Positions 34,981 to 44,572 of a stretch of DNA of 64,000 bases are shown here, in pieces. Both the position numbers and the translations under genes were made by a program. Source of the DNA: Pontibacter sp. G13 (GTDB lineage: Bacteria; Bacteroidota; Bacteroidia; J057); contig NZ_CP134696.1 of assembly GCF_031851795.1 (NCBI RefSeq), forward strand, positions 4,608,501-4,672,500. Direction: 5' to 3'. The stretch's first letter is position 1; the number at the start of each line of letters is the position of its first letter. The notes under the pieces were generated by a model, which did not search any database, was not told the DNA's origin, and saw only the letters and a list, made by a program, of their open reading frames with translations.

Positions 34981-37900
34981 ATGAGATCCTTCACTTGCCT
35001 TACCAAACGGCTATGGTTCTTGACGGCAATTCTCTTCAGCGCCTTGCCTGTTTCGGCCACGCACTTTATGGGGATTGACGTCACGTATGAATGTATCGGT
35101 ACGTGTACCTACCGGGTATATGTCAACCGGTATTTGGATTGTTCGGGTTCAGCTACCAGTAGCTACGTCCAGCCCATCGACCCCAACAACCCTTATCCAG
35201 CGCCGGGTACATTCGACTTCGATTTCATCGGAACTCCAACGCCTAGTGCACCTGTATGTAACCAACCTACCGCTGTTGGTAACTGGGTGTTCGTGAATTT
35301 TCAGGAGGTAACCCCCGTATGTCCTACTGCCACCACGGAATGTCAGACTCCGAATGGTCAGCTCCCTGGGGTGGCGGAAATCAGTTACTACCGGGATTAC
35401 GACTTCTGTAGCGTAAACTGCGATGTTTATGCGATCGAAACCAGTAACTGTTGCCGAAACAACACGATTACCTCAGGCGCGGCGAACAACAACATGTTTG
35501 TCATTCAGCCGGAAATCGACTTGAACCTTACGCCTTGTAACAGCACACCAGTATTTACCAACCCACCTGTACCTTATATCTGTACTGGTGAGACCTTTAC
35601 CTTCAACCAAGGGGCATTTGACCCAGATGGCGACTCCCTGTCCTATTCCTTGGGACCATGCTATCAGGGTTTGAATAACCAGGTTGGCTACAATGGTGGA
35701 TTTAGTCCAACCTCTCCTTTGGGGGCAGGATGGACTGTTACCGTAGACCCTGTAGCAGGTGATATTACCATTGCGCCTAACCCAACTGGTCCTGCTGTAA
35801 TTGCAGTATTGTGCTTGGAGGTGACGGAATGGAGAAATGGTGTTCAAATTGGTCAGGTTGTCCGGGATATTCAGGTAACCGCGATTGACTGTTCTGCTTT
35901 TGGGCAGGTCAATAACTCCCCAACCATCGGCCCGATCATCAACAATACCGCAGGATCTACGGTCAACGGTATGAGTGTGACAGCTTGTGCATGTCAGGAG
36001 GTGTGTTTTGATATCCCGATCAACGATGTGGATCCGGGACAGAACTATATGCTGTACTGGAACAATGCGATTGCTGAGGCTTCTTTCGCTGATTCCTTGG
36101 CTCCATTCATTGAGGTTGATACCGTATTCTCTGGAGCGCCAGGCGACTTGCCAGTTGCTAGATTCTGCTGGGTCCCGATCAACTCTGGATTCTATCAATT
36201 CCTATTGACAGCTCAGGATGATGGTTGTCCGCTCTTTGGTTTCAACCAGACGACGGTAACCATTAATGTGACTTCCTGCTCCTTGGATCCTTATGCGGAT
36301 GCCAACAAGGTGGGATGTTATGATGTCGAATTCATTGGATATCCTTGTGGTGGTGCCAAGCCATTTACTTACCAATGGACAGGTAACGGCGGCCTGAATG
36401 CAACGGGAGATAGCTTGGTCCATAACTATCCAGGTCCCGGCACCTACTGGTATACGTTGACCATCACGGACTCCTTGGGAGTTTCTTCTTCTACAACTGA
36501 CACCATCACTTTGGTCAATACCGCAACCGCGGATGCTGGTCCTGATTTGGTGATTTGTTCTGGAGAGGTTGCGACGATCGGTACTCCGGCACTTCCGGGC
36601 TATACCTATCAGTGGTCTTCCCCAATTGGATTGGGATGGGCAGGTGCCATCAACCCTACCACCGCTCAGGCTCAAGTGTCTCTGAATAACCAGTTGACGA
36701 CTCAGATTCCGCTTACCTTCTATCTGGCATCTACGGACGCCGTGGGATGTACGGATTACGATACGGTACAAGTCGTGGTGAATCCATTGCCACTGGCAGC
36801 CTTGAACGTGGCTCAACCAGTATGTGTGGATGAGTTGACTACGGTAACCTTTACCGCGCCAGCAGCACCTTCTGCCTTGACTACCTACCACTGGAATTAT
36901 GATGGTGGTACTGGATCTTCCAACGGTATCGGACCTCACCAAGTGTTCTGGTCTACACCAGGTGTCAAAGATGTGTCAGTATGGGTGTCTGTAGATGGAT
37001 GTCCTTCCGACACTGTTACGCAGCAGGTAACTATCAATGAAATTCCAACGCCTACCTTCATCACCACTGCTCAGATCTGTGGCAATGAAGCAGCGATTGT
37101 ACAATACACAGGCACTGCCTCCAATAGCGCCAACTTCATCTGGGACTTTGACGGTGGAGTCGGTACAGGTGGCGCGGGACCATTTACGGTCACTTGGGCA
37201 AGTGCGGGTACCAAGACCATCACCTTGCAAGTCGAGGAAAATGGTTGCTTGAGTCCTCTTTTCTCCCAGACCGTGTTGGTATATCCAGTACCATCCGCCT
37301 CCTTCTCCTTCCAGCCGAGCATCTGCTTGGGAGACTTGGCGCAGATCACCTACACAGGTTCTGCTTCCTCTTCCGCGGCTTACGCATGGACATTTGGAGA
37401 CGGCCAAGTGCAGTCAGGTACTGGCGTAGGACCTTATACGTTGTTCTGGCCAACTGGCGGAACTAAGAGTGTATGTCTTCAGGTTGAGGAAAACGGATGT
37501 ACTTCCATCCTCAATTGCCAAGACGTGGAAGTGAATGAAGCTCCGAATGTTTCCATCGACCCTGTAGCCAATCAGTGCTTCAACGGAAATGGATTCAACT
37601 TCACTATCTCTGGTGATCCGGGCGACAACTATCAGTGGAACTTCGGGCCATCTGCCTTGCCTGCAACCAGTACTTCTGCCAACCCAGGTACGGTCGTATA
37701 CCAGAATCCTGGTCTCCAGACTGTATCCTTGGTCGTTACTGCGAATGGCTGTGTAGGAGATAGCGCCCTAGCTACCTTCGAAGTAGTGGAAGAGCCAGTT
37801 GCGGATTTCCAAGTAAGTGCCAACTCCACTTGTACGGACACTTGTGTGACCTTCACCTATGTGGGTGGATCAAGCGGACCCAACACTGCCTTCTTCTGGG

Positions 37901-40350
37901 ACTTCGGGCCGAATGCGGTTCCTCAGACTTCCACTTTGGAGAATCCTCCATGTGTGTACTTCCAACAAGGAGGTATCCAGTCTGTAAGCTTGACAGTTAC
38001 GCGTAGTCAGTGTACAGTGTCTTCGACTCAAGATGTGAGCGTATATCAATCCCCTGTCGTCAGTGCAGGAATGGATACCAGCTTCTGTGAAGGGGACGGA
38101 GGAGTACAGCTTGATGCAAGCGTGCTGGGTGGAACTACTCCTTACTTCTACCACTGGTGGGCTGAAAATGCACCAAACGGAGGTATCAGCAACAATGCGA
38201 TCGAGGATCCTGCTGTGAATCCCGATATCCAAGCTGCTACCGAAACTGTGAAATACTACTTCCAAGTGACTGATGTGAATGGCTGTGCCTCCAACATCGA
38301 TTCTGTGGAAGTAACGGTTAAGGCCAAGCCGAAAATGGACGCAGGTCGCGATACTTCGCTTTGTGAGCCAAATGCGCCGGGAGCATTCTTGCTCGGTGGT
38401 GTTGCCGCTGACAATGCCGCGCCTCAACCTATCCAGCCTTACTGGATGCCTGCAACTGGCTTGAGTTCCGACACTGTATGGAGTCCTTATGCACGCCCTG
38501 ACACCACGACGATCTATACCTTGATCGGTGTCTCTGCGAATGGATGTGCTTCCGAGGCGACTACGTTGGATACCTTGTCCACCGTGACCATTACTGTGAA
38601 TCCAAAGCCTGTGGCTGACGCGGGACGTGACACGGTTCTCTGCTTCGGTGAGAGTCTCCAGTTGCAAGGATTTGCCACAGAGGCTGGCCCAGGTTACTCC
38701 TATGTTTGGACGCCTGCCATCCCTGGGGAAATTGACAATGCGAATATCGCTACCCCAACTGTTACTCCTTCCCAGACGACTACTTACACCTTGAGTGTTG
38801 AGTCCAACGGATGTGTCAGTAATGGAGCACAGGTAACGGTAACTGTACATACCATTCCTACTGTAGATGCCGGTAATGATCTGACGCTTTGCTTGGATGA
38901 AATCGGAATCTTGGAGGGTGGAGTAGATGGTGATCCTAATGCTGCATTCTACGACTTCACATGGACGCCTGCGATCGGATTGAGTGATCCAAGTATCGCC
39001 AACCCAGAAGCGACTCCAACTAGCACACAGACCTATACCTTGACTGCGACTTCTCAGTATGGTTGTGGTTCTGGATCTGATGATGTTTTGGTGACCATCA
39101 AGCCTACTCCTGAAGTAGTGGCCTTGACGCCAGACACCGTGATCTGTGCAGGAGATACCATCATGTTGAGAGCTGATCACAGCTTCACAACCCCATCAGG
39201 TGGTCCAGTCGTTTACAGCTGGTTCCCTGAAAACTTGGCTGTGTCCAATGTGTTCGATTCTGTTGTATATGTCGTGCCTCAGCAAACAACCATCTTCACT
39301 GTGAAGACTTCCATTGCTGCCAACGACTGTGCAACTACAGATGAGATCTTGGTAACAGTGAATCCTGCCATCAATGCCGAGATTGCTGCTGACACCAACC
39401 GAATCTGTGTGGGTGAAGCTGTCCAGTTGATCGGAACTGGAGGATTGGGGAATGCCACCTTTACGTGGACGCCATCACTTGGATTGGATGATGCAAGCAT
39501 CTTCAACCCAGTAGCTGCTCCAAATACTAGCCTCACTTACCAACTGTTGGTGAGCGAGGGGGTATGTCAAGATACCGCCACATTCTCTATGGAGGTGAAT
39601 CCGGTTATTGAGGCCAACTACTTCGCTTCTGTAGCTGAAGGTTGTGCACCATTGACTGTGAACTTTGTGGAAAACACGACCAATGGAGTTGCCTTCCGCT
39701 GGAACTTCGGAGATGAATCTCCGATGGTGAATGAGTCTAGCCCTGAGCACGTGTTCGAAGCTCCCGGTGAATACACCGTAAGCTTGATCACTGTCGGCGT
39801 AGGTGGCTGTGAGGATACTGCCTCTACCACTACCGTGATGGTAGGTGAAGGTGGTGCTGCGGCATTCGTTTCAGATGCACCTGCTGATCTCCGATTGGCG
39901 ATGCCTTACGCGGCTGTTCAATTCTTGGACCAGTCTCAGCGTGCAGTATCTTGGTTCTGGGACTTTGGCGATGGCACAGTTTCGTCCGAGCAGAATCCTA
40001 GCCACCAGTACTTGGAGGAAGGAAGCTACTTGGTGACCTTGACTGTTACCGACGCTATGGGTTGTGTGAGCACGATCTCCTACGATCCGTTTGAAGTCTT
40101 CCGCCCTGAAGTCATGATCCCAACAGTCTTCACACCAAATGAAGATGGTATCAATGATGTCTTCAAGATCGAGTATGACGGTGAGGAATCCGTATCCTAT
40201 GTCATCTTCGACCGCTGGGGACGCGAGGTCTTCTCTTCCCAGTCTGCACAAGATGTGTGGAATGGTGGCGATCTTCCGAATGGCGTATACTTCTACGCAG
40301 TTCAGATCGGAGAGAAAGTCTACAAAGGCGACCTGACGATGCTGAGATAG
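34981..40350 (+). CDS. Giant PKD-repeat surface protein 3 (T9SS type B tail)
   Basis: 1789 residues with signal peptide (LWFLTAILFSALPVSA). The head THFMGIDVTYECIGTCTYRVY and FNQGAFDPDGDSLSYSLGPC show it is a paralogue of proteins 1 and 2, but it is longer and more diverged. It carries more modules: PKD-like turns with variants YDGG, DFDGG, FGPSA and FGPNA as well as FGDG, and repeated segments ending in DAGRDT or DAGPD (..VDAGNDLTLC, ADAGRDTVLC). The tail IPTVFTPNEDGINDVFKIEY ... FDRWGREVF ... YKGDLTMLR is the CHU_C T9SS sorting domain. Surface adhesin is the best reading. It is divergent from gene 2 across an AT-rich gap. Confidence 0.9.
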   Translation: MRSFTCLTKRLWFLTAILFSALPVSATHFMGIDVTYECIGTCTYRVYVNRYLDCSGSATSSYVQPIDPNNPYPAPGTFDFDFIGTPTPSAPVCNQPTAVGNWVFVNFQEVTPVCPTATTECQTPNGQLPGVAEISYYRDYDFCSVNCDVYAIETSNCCRNNTITSGAANNNMFVIQPEIDLNLTPCNSTPVFTNPPVPYICTGETFTFNQGAFDPDGDSLSYSLGPCYQGLNNQVGYNGGFSPTSPLGAGWTVTVDPVAGDITIAPNPTGPAVIAVLCLEVTEWRNGVQIGQVVRDIQVTAIDCSAFGQVNNSPTIGPIINNTAGSTVNGMSVTACACQEVCFDIPINDVDPGQNYMLYWNNAIAEASFADSLAPFIEVDTVFSGAPGDLPVARFCWVPINSGFYQFLLTAQDDGCPLFGFNQTTVTINVTSCSLDPYADANKVGCYDVEFIGYPCGGAKPFTYQWTGNGGLNATGDSLVHNYPGPGTYWYTLTITDSLGVSSSTTDTITLVNTATADAGPDLVICSGEVATIGTPALPGYTYQWSSPIGLGWAGAINPTTAQAQVSLNNQLTTQIPLTFYLASTDAVGCTDYDTVQVVVNPLPLAALNVAQPVCVDELTTVTFTAPAAPSALTTYHWNYDGGTGSSNGIGPHQVFWSTPGVKDVSVWVSVDGCPSDTVTQQVTINEIPTPTFITTAQICGNEAAIVQYTGTASNSANFIWDFDGGVGTGGAGPFTVTWASAGTKTITLQVEENGCLSPLFSQTVLVYPVPSASFSFQPSICLGDLAQITYTGSASSSAAYAWTFGDGQVQSGTGVGPYTLFWPTGGTKSVCLQVEENGCTSILNCQDVEVNEAPNVSIDPVANQCFNGNGFNFTISGDPGDNYQWNFGPSALPATSTSANPGTVVYQNPGLQTVSLVVTANGCVGDSALATFEVVEEPVADFQVSANSTCTDTCVTFTYVGGSSGPNTAFFWDFGPNAVPQTSTLENPPCVYFQQGGIQSVSLTVTRSQCTVSSTQDVSVYQSPVVSAGMDTSFCEGDGGVQLDASVLGGTTPYFYHWWAENAPNGGISNNAIEDPAVNPDIQAATETVKYYFQVTDVNGCASNIDSVEVTVKAKPKMDAGRDTSLCEPNAPGAFLLGGVAADNAAPQPIQPYWMPATGLSSDTVWSPYARPDTTTIYTLIGVSANGCASEATTLDTLSTVTITVNPKPVADAGRDTVLCFGESLQLQGFATEAGPGYSYVWTPAIPGEIDNANIATPTVTPSQTTTYTLSVESNGCVSNGAQVTVTVHTIPTVDAGNDLTLCLDEIGILEGGVDGDPNAAFYDFTWTPAIGLSDPSIANPEATPTSTQTYTLTATSQYGCGSGSDDVLVTIKPTPEVVALTPDTVICAGDTIMLRADHSFTTPSGGPVVYSWFPENLAVSNVFDSVVYVVPQQTTIFTVKTSIAANDCATTDEILVTVNPAINAEIAADTNRICVGEAVQLIGTGGLGNATFTWTPSLGLDDASIFNPVAAPNTSLTYQLLVSEGVCQDTATFSMEVNPVIEANYFASVAEGCAPLTVNFVENTTNGVAFRWNFGDESPMVNESSPEHVFEAPGEYTVSLITVGVGGCEDTASTTTVMVGEGGAAAFVSDAPADLRLAMPYAAVQFLDQSQRAVSWFWDFGDGTVSSEQNPSHQYLEEGSYLVTLTVTDAMGCVSTISYDPFEVFRPEVMIPTVFTPNEDGINDVFKIEYDGEESVSYVIFDRWGREVFSSQSAQDVWNGGDLPNGVYFYAVQIGEKVYKGDLTMLR

Positions 40351-40370
40351 CAATATATAGATCTACTAAG

Positions 40371-40405
40371 CAGGGCCATTCCGGAAACGGGATGGCCCTG
40401 TTTGC
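40371..40405 (+). terminator. Terminator of PKD protein 3 gene
   Basis: CAGGGCCATTCCG / CGGGATGGCCCTG with loop GAAA-like, followed by TTTGCTTTT. Confidence 0.85.
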
Positions 40406-40743
40406 TTTTGAAGGGATCTGGTTGAGGGGAATAAGATCCACTGCGTTGATTTGTATACCGGTACCAGAGACAGATGAATTGAGCGGTTGGAATGGTGCTT
40501 GAGCGAGTTTGTTCATGCCGATCGGTCATTCGGCTATTCGAAGGTTTGGACAAAAATCGCGGAGCCTCATCTGAATACCTTGCGTGAACATGGAGATGAA
40601 AGACCCAGAATGAGCATGCTAATGGACTTGTCATTCTGCTCCGAAGCAGGGTCCCGGATATTCGATTTTGCAGGTCAGTTGATGGTCCAACTGGCCAAGG
40701 GTCCGTATCTGCCAATTTTGTTGGAATAATCGTGGGATGGGCT

Positions 40744-40897
40744 TGTGCGGGGTGAGGGATGGTAAGGACGAGCCCTCGGGCGAGGTCCGGAGCCTTGGGC
40801 GGAGGACGGGAGCGAAGCGTACTCCTGAACAGCCCGACGCCGCGATAGATTGCCAAGAGCCTCTCATGATGAATGCTCGCGGCGGCACCCCCAGATC
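40744..40897 (+). repeat. Dispersed intergenic repeat, copy C
   Basis: Starts GTGCGGGGTGAGGGATGG and ends GCGGCGGCACCCCCAGATC. Interior GTCCGGAGCC, GCGGAGGACGGGAGCG and CCCGACGCCGCG match copy B' read on its minus strand. The 300 bp before it (40410-40743) hold no gene I can support. Confidence 0.7.
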
Positions 40898-40935
40898 ATC
40901 CTGATAAGTCGAATCCCAAGTAGCATAAAAACAGA

Positions 40936-40965
40936 AAAGGGCTACCCTGTCCAGAGGGCGCCCTT
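40936..40965 (-). terminator. Terminator of SRAP-like gene
   Basis: On the minus strand AAAGGGC, an inner CCCT/AGGG pair and GCCCTT form a hairpin followed by TTCTGTTTTTATGC. Confidence 0.75.
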
Positions 40966-41006
40966 TCACAATTAGAGAAGAACCAAATGTACCCGTTCCT
41001 GAGGCA

Positions 41007-41651
41007 CTAGGCGGCTAGGTCGTTCAGCATCGGGTCCATGGGGATCAATTCATGCACAGGAAGCATCGCGTAAGAGAGCGGCTGGTGTGCAAAGAGTAGT
41101 CGTTCAATGTCTTTTTGGGGAGTCTTGGGATTGAGCCACGCTTGTTCGGCATCTTTTGGGATAAGCAGTGGGACTTCTGGTGCCAAATGGGCGAGTCTGC
41201 CTTTGGCGGGTCTTGTGAGGATCGCGAAGGTTTGGGTTTCGGTACCGTCAGTATTGCGAATGGTGGTATAGATGCCAGCAAAGCAAAAGGTGCCTTTGTC
41301 CGGAATTTGGATCTTGAATTTGCCGGTTCCTTGGTTTCGGTCGGCATGGATGTAGTAGCCATCTGCCGGGATCAGGCATCTTGCGCTCCGGGTAGGTAAA
41401 GCAAGAAGGGGATTTCGGCCAATCTGATTGACGGAAGCGAAAGGGAGATGAGAATTTCGATCCTTGGTTTTGCTCCAAGGGGCGATCAATCCCCATTTGA
41501 AAAATCTGAGACGGACTTGCTGGTACTCTTGGATGAGTACAGGCGCAAATTGACCGGGGCGAAAGACCCCGCCTTCGAGCAACCGGAGACTTGGAAGGTT
41601 GGCCAAGTCTTCTGGGCGATATTGGGAGTTGAAAGAGTAATTTGCCAGCAT
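41007..41651 (-). CDS. Degenerate SRAP (HMCES/YedK-like) protein
   Basis: 214 residues from the ATG at 41651. The frame is open 14 codons further, but this ATG fits the family start. SRAP proteins use Cys2, exposed after Met removal, to crosslink to abasic sites in single-stranded DNA. The fold is recognisable: FKWGLIAPWSK (51-61), RCLIPADGYY (91-100), FCFAGIYTT, FAILTRPAKGRLAHLAPEVPLLI. But MCGRY reads MLANY here, the NARxET site reads ASVNQI (72-77), and GFYEW reads GYYIH, so Cys2, the Asn and the Glu are all absent; only His155 remains. The codons leave no doubt (ATG CTG GCA AAT). It is thus a non-catalytic relative, perhaps a DNA-binding protein. Confidence 0.8.
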   Translation of the reverse strand: MLANYSFNSQYRPEDLANLPSLRLLEGGVFRPGQFAPVLIQEYQQVRLRFFKWGLIAPWSKTKDRNSHLPFASVNQIGRNPLLALPTRSARCLIPADGYYIHADRNQGTGKFKIQIPDKGTFCFAGIYTTIRNTDGTETQTFAILTRPAKGRLAHLAPEVPLLIPKDAEQAWLNPKTPQKDIERLLFAHQPLSYAMLPVHELIPMDPMLNDLAA

Positions 41652-41962
41652 TTTGAGCACGTCTTTAATGTGATGTGCTAAATATCGTAGCAAAATATTT
41701 CCTATGCAAATAATTGTATCAAAAAACTCAAAATATTAGCAATGTCGCAAATGGCAGTACTAGTCTGAATATTCGGAAAGGATATTCGGCTGAAAGTGAA
41801 CACAAATCTAAATTATCCTTAATCTTCGATTCATATTTGGGCAAATAGTCCGACCATCCGGAAAACTTAACAGTTTCATAACAACAGGTGCCTTCCTCCC
41901 TTCTAACTTGCGGCCACATCCGAATACATACGAGTCGGATCTTTATACCAACAACTTTAATT

Positions 41963-44539
41963 ATGAATCGAATTGTACGTTTCGCCTTGGCAAGTTGCTT
42001 TGCACTGCTAGGTCTGATGAGCGCTACTTATGCTCAGGGGACCATCCAAGGCAAATTGGTGGACGGTGCCACCGAGGATGCCCTTCTGGGTGCTCGGGTG
42101 AGTGTAGAAGGAACTACCACTGGCGCCATTTCTGATGAAACGGGATTCTTTTCCCTCAAACTGAAAGCTGGTAGCTATGTCTTGAACATCAGCTACATCG
42201 GATTCCAGACCATCTCTCAGGAGGTGACCATCGAGTCCGGAAAAACGACCGATCTCGGTACCCTTTCTATGGAAGGTGACGGAGTAGGGGTAGAAGAGGT
42301 AAATATCTTGGCTTCTGTTGCGGTTGACCGTAAGACGCCTGTTGCCGTTTCTACCGTATCTGCTGAATTCATTGAAGAAAAATTGGGTAACCAAGAATTC
42401 CCTGAAGTATTCAACACGACTCCAGGTGTATACGCTACTCGTCAGGGTGGTGCTTTTGGTGACTCTCGTATCAACTTGCGTGGTTTCAACTCCCGCAACG
42501 TAGCTGTGATGATCAACGGTGTTCCTGTCAATGACATGGAAAACGGTTGGGTATACTGGTCCAACTGGGCTGGATTGGCTGACGTTACTCGTTCTACTCA
42601 GATCCAGCGTGGTTTGGGTGCTTCCAAAGTAGCTGTGCCTTCCATCGGTGGTACCATCAACATCATGACCAAGACCACTGACATGATCAAAGGTGGTTCT
42701 TTCTACTACGGTATGGGTAACGACGGAATGCAGAAAATGACTGCGACCGTTTCTACTGGTAAAATGGAAAACGGATGGGCTGTGACTGGCTTGTTCGGCA
42801 AAACCTTCGGTGACGGATGGGTGGATGGAACTCAGTTTGAAGGATACTCTTACTTCTTCAACATTTCCAAAATCATCAACGACAACCACACCGTCTCTTT
42901 GACTGGTTTCGGTGCACCACAGTGGCACGGACAGCGTAACTCCAAAATGACCATCGCTCGCTTCCGCGAAGAAGGTCTTCGTTTCAACGAAAACTGGGGA
43001 TACAAAAACGGCGAAGAGTACTGGTTGCGCAAAAACTTCTACCACAAGCCTCAATTCTCCCTGAACCACTACTGGTCCATCAACGACAAAACTTCCTTGA
43101 GCACTGCCGCTTACTACTCATTCGGTACAGGTGGTGGTACTGGTCCTTACGGAAACTCTTCTGTATTCTACAGCGACGAGTACAAGACTCAGGGTGTGAT
43201 CGACTTTGACAAGATCGCCGAAATGAACGCAGCTCAAGGTGCCTTGGGTTCTGCTTCTATCTTGCGTGCATCTCGCAACGACCACAACTGGATTGGGGTG
43301 CTTTCTACTGCTGATGTAGAGCTCAACGAAAACTGGACCATCTTGGGTGGTATCGACGCACGTTACTACCGTGGTGAGCATTACCGCGAAGTAGTCGACT
43401 TGCTCGGCAACGAATACTTTGTAGATGATAGCGACGACAACCTCAACGAAAACGGAAACGGATACATCGTACGTGTAGGAGACAAAGTCAACTACAACAA
43501 CGACGGTGAAGTACGCTGGGGTGGAGTATTTGCTCAGGCTGAGTACTCCAACGATCGTTTGTCTGCATTCGCTTCTGGTTCTTTGAACAGCATCGGAATG
43601 CGTCGTACTGAATACTTCAACATCATCATCGATCCTGAAACAAACAACCACATCACCGAGTGGGTGAACTTCGTTGGTTTCATGGCTAAAGGTGGTGCGA
43701 ACTACAACTTGGACGCTCGCAACAATGTCTTCGCAAACGTAGGCTACTTCGAGAAAGGTCCTTTGTTCGACAACGTATTCTTGAACTTCTCCAATAACAT
43801 CAACCAGAACGCGGCTAACGAGAAGATCCTTTCCTTCGAGTTGGGGTATGGGTACCGTTCCAAGTTCTTCAACGCGAACGTGAACATCTACCGCACTTCT
43901 TGGAATGACAAAGCTGAGGTTCGCACCTTCCAGCAGCCTAACGGAGAGAACTTCGTAGCTAACCTCCAAGGGGTAGACGCTTTGCACCAAGGGGTAGAGA
44001 TCGACTTCGTAGCCAACCCAATCAACAACCTGACCATTCGTGGTATGGCTTCTTTGGGTGACTGGACGTGGACTTCCAACCTGTCTGACCAGCCGATCTT
44101 CAACGAAGACCAAGTTCAAGTTGGAACCATCAACCTTTTGATCGACGGATTGAAAGTAGGTGACGCGGCTCAGACTCGCTTCTCCATCGGTGGTGACTGG
44201 GAAGTATTCCCTGGCTTGAAAGTAGGTACTGACTTCTTCTACAACGACAATCTCTACGCTGACTTTGACGCGTTCGGATTCGAGGGTGTATCTGAAGACG
44301 AAGTTGCTCAGCCTTGGCAAATCCCTGCTCACTACTTCCAGAACCTCAACGCTAGCTACCGTTTCCCAATCGGCAAGCTTGAGGGCAGCATCTTTGGTAA
44401 CGTGAACAACATGTGGGACACTGAGTACATCGCAGAAGCGGACAACAATCCTTCCCTGCGTGGTGCCAACAGCGACTCTTACCGCGTGTACTATGGCGTT
44501 GGACGTACTTGGTCCCTCGGCTTCAAAGTTCGTTTCTAG
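41963..44539 (+). CDS. TonB-dependent outer membrane receptor
   Basis: 858 residues from the ATG at 41963, chosen for the signal peptide (FALASCFALLGLMSATYAQ). Residues about 25-110 are a carboxypeptidase-regulatory-like domain (GTIQGKLVDGATEDALLGARVSVEG). The plug domain follows (TTPGVYATRQGGAFGDSRINLRGFNSRNVAVMINGVPVND split across about 150-190, closing with GGTINIMTK), then a 22-strand-type barrel ending in an aromatic-last signature (SLGFKVRF). Imports an unknown substrate. The lipoprotein gene starts 33 bp downstream and is probably its surface partner. Codon use is strongly biased, which suggests high expression. Confidence 0.93.
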   Translation: MNRIVRFALASCFALLGLMSATYAQGTIQGKLVDGATEDALLGARVSVEGTTTGAISDETGFFSLKLKAGSYVLNISYIGFQTISQEVTIESGKTTDLGTLSMEGDGVGVEEVNILASVAVDRKTPVAVSTVSAEFIEEKLGNQEFPEVFNTTPGVYATRQGGAFGDSRINLRGFNSRNVAVMINGVPVNDMENGWVYWSNWAGLADVTRSTQIQRGLGASKVAVPSIGGTINIMTKTTDMIKGGSFYYGMGNDGMQKMTATVSTGKMENGWAVTGLFGKTFGDGWVDGTQFEGYSYFFNISKIINDNHTVSLTGFGAPQWHGQRNSKMTIARFREEGLRFNENWGYKNGEEYWLRKNFYHKPQFSLNHYWSINDKTSLSTAAYYSFGTGGGTGPYGNSSVFYSDEYKTQGVIDFDKIAEMNAAQGALGSASILRASRNDHNWIGVLSTADVELNENWTILGGIDARYYRGEHYREVVDLLGNEYFVDDSDDNLNENGNGYIVRVGDKVNYNNDGEVRWGGVFAQAEYSNDRLSAFASGSLNSIGMRRTEYFNIIIDPETNNHITEWVNFVGFMAKGGANYNLDARNNVFANVGYFEKGPLFDNVFLNFSNNINQNAANEKILSFELGYGYRSKFFNANVNIYRTSWNDKAEVRTFQQPNGENFVANLQGVDALHQGVEIDFVANPINNLTIRGMASLGDWTWTSNLSDQPIFNEDQVQVGTINLLIDGLKVGDAAQTRFSIGGDWEVFPGLKVGTDFFYNDNLYADFDAFGFEGVSEDEVAQPWQIPAHYFQNLNASYRFPIGKLEGSIFGNVNNMWDTEYIAEADNNPSLRGANSDSYRVYYGVGRTWSLGFKVRF

Positions 44540-44572
44540 TTTCCCTCAAGCCTTTTATAACCAGACTTACCA

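Noticed and set aside
40487-40729. 80-codon frame before dispersed repeat copy C
   Set aside because: No family features or ribosome site; the segment looks like repeated intergenic DNA.
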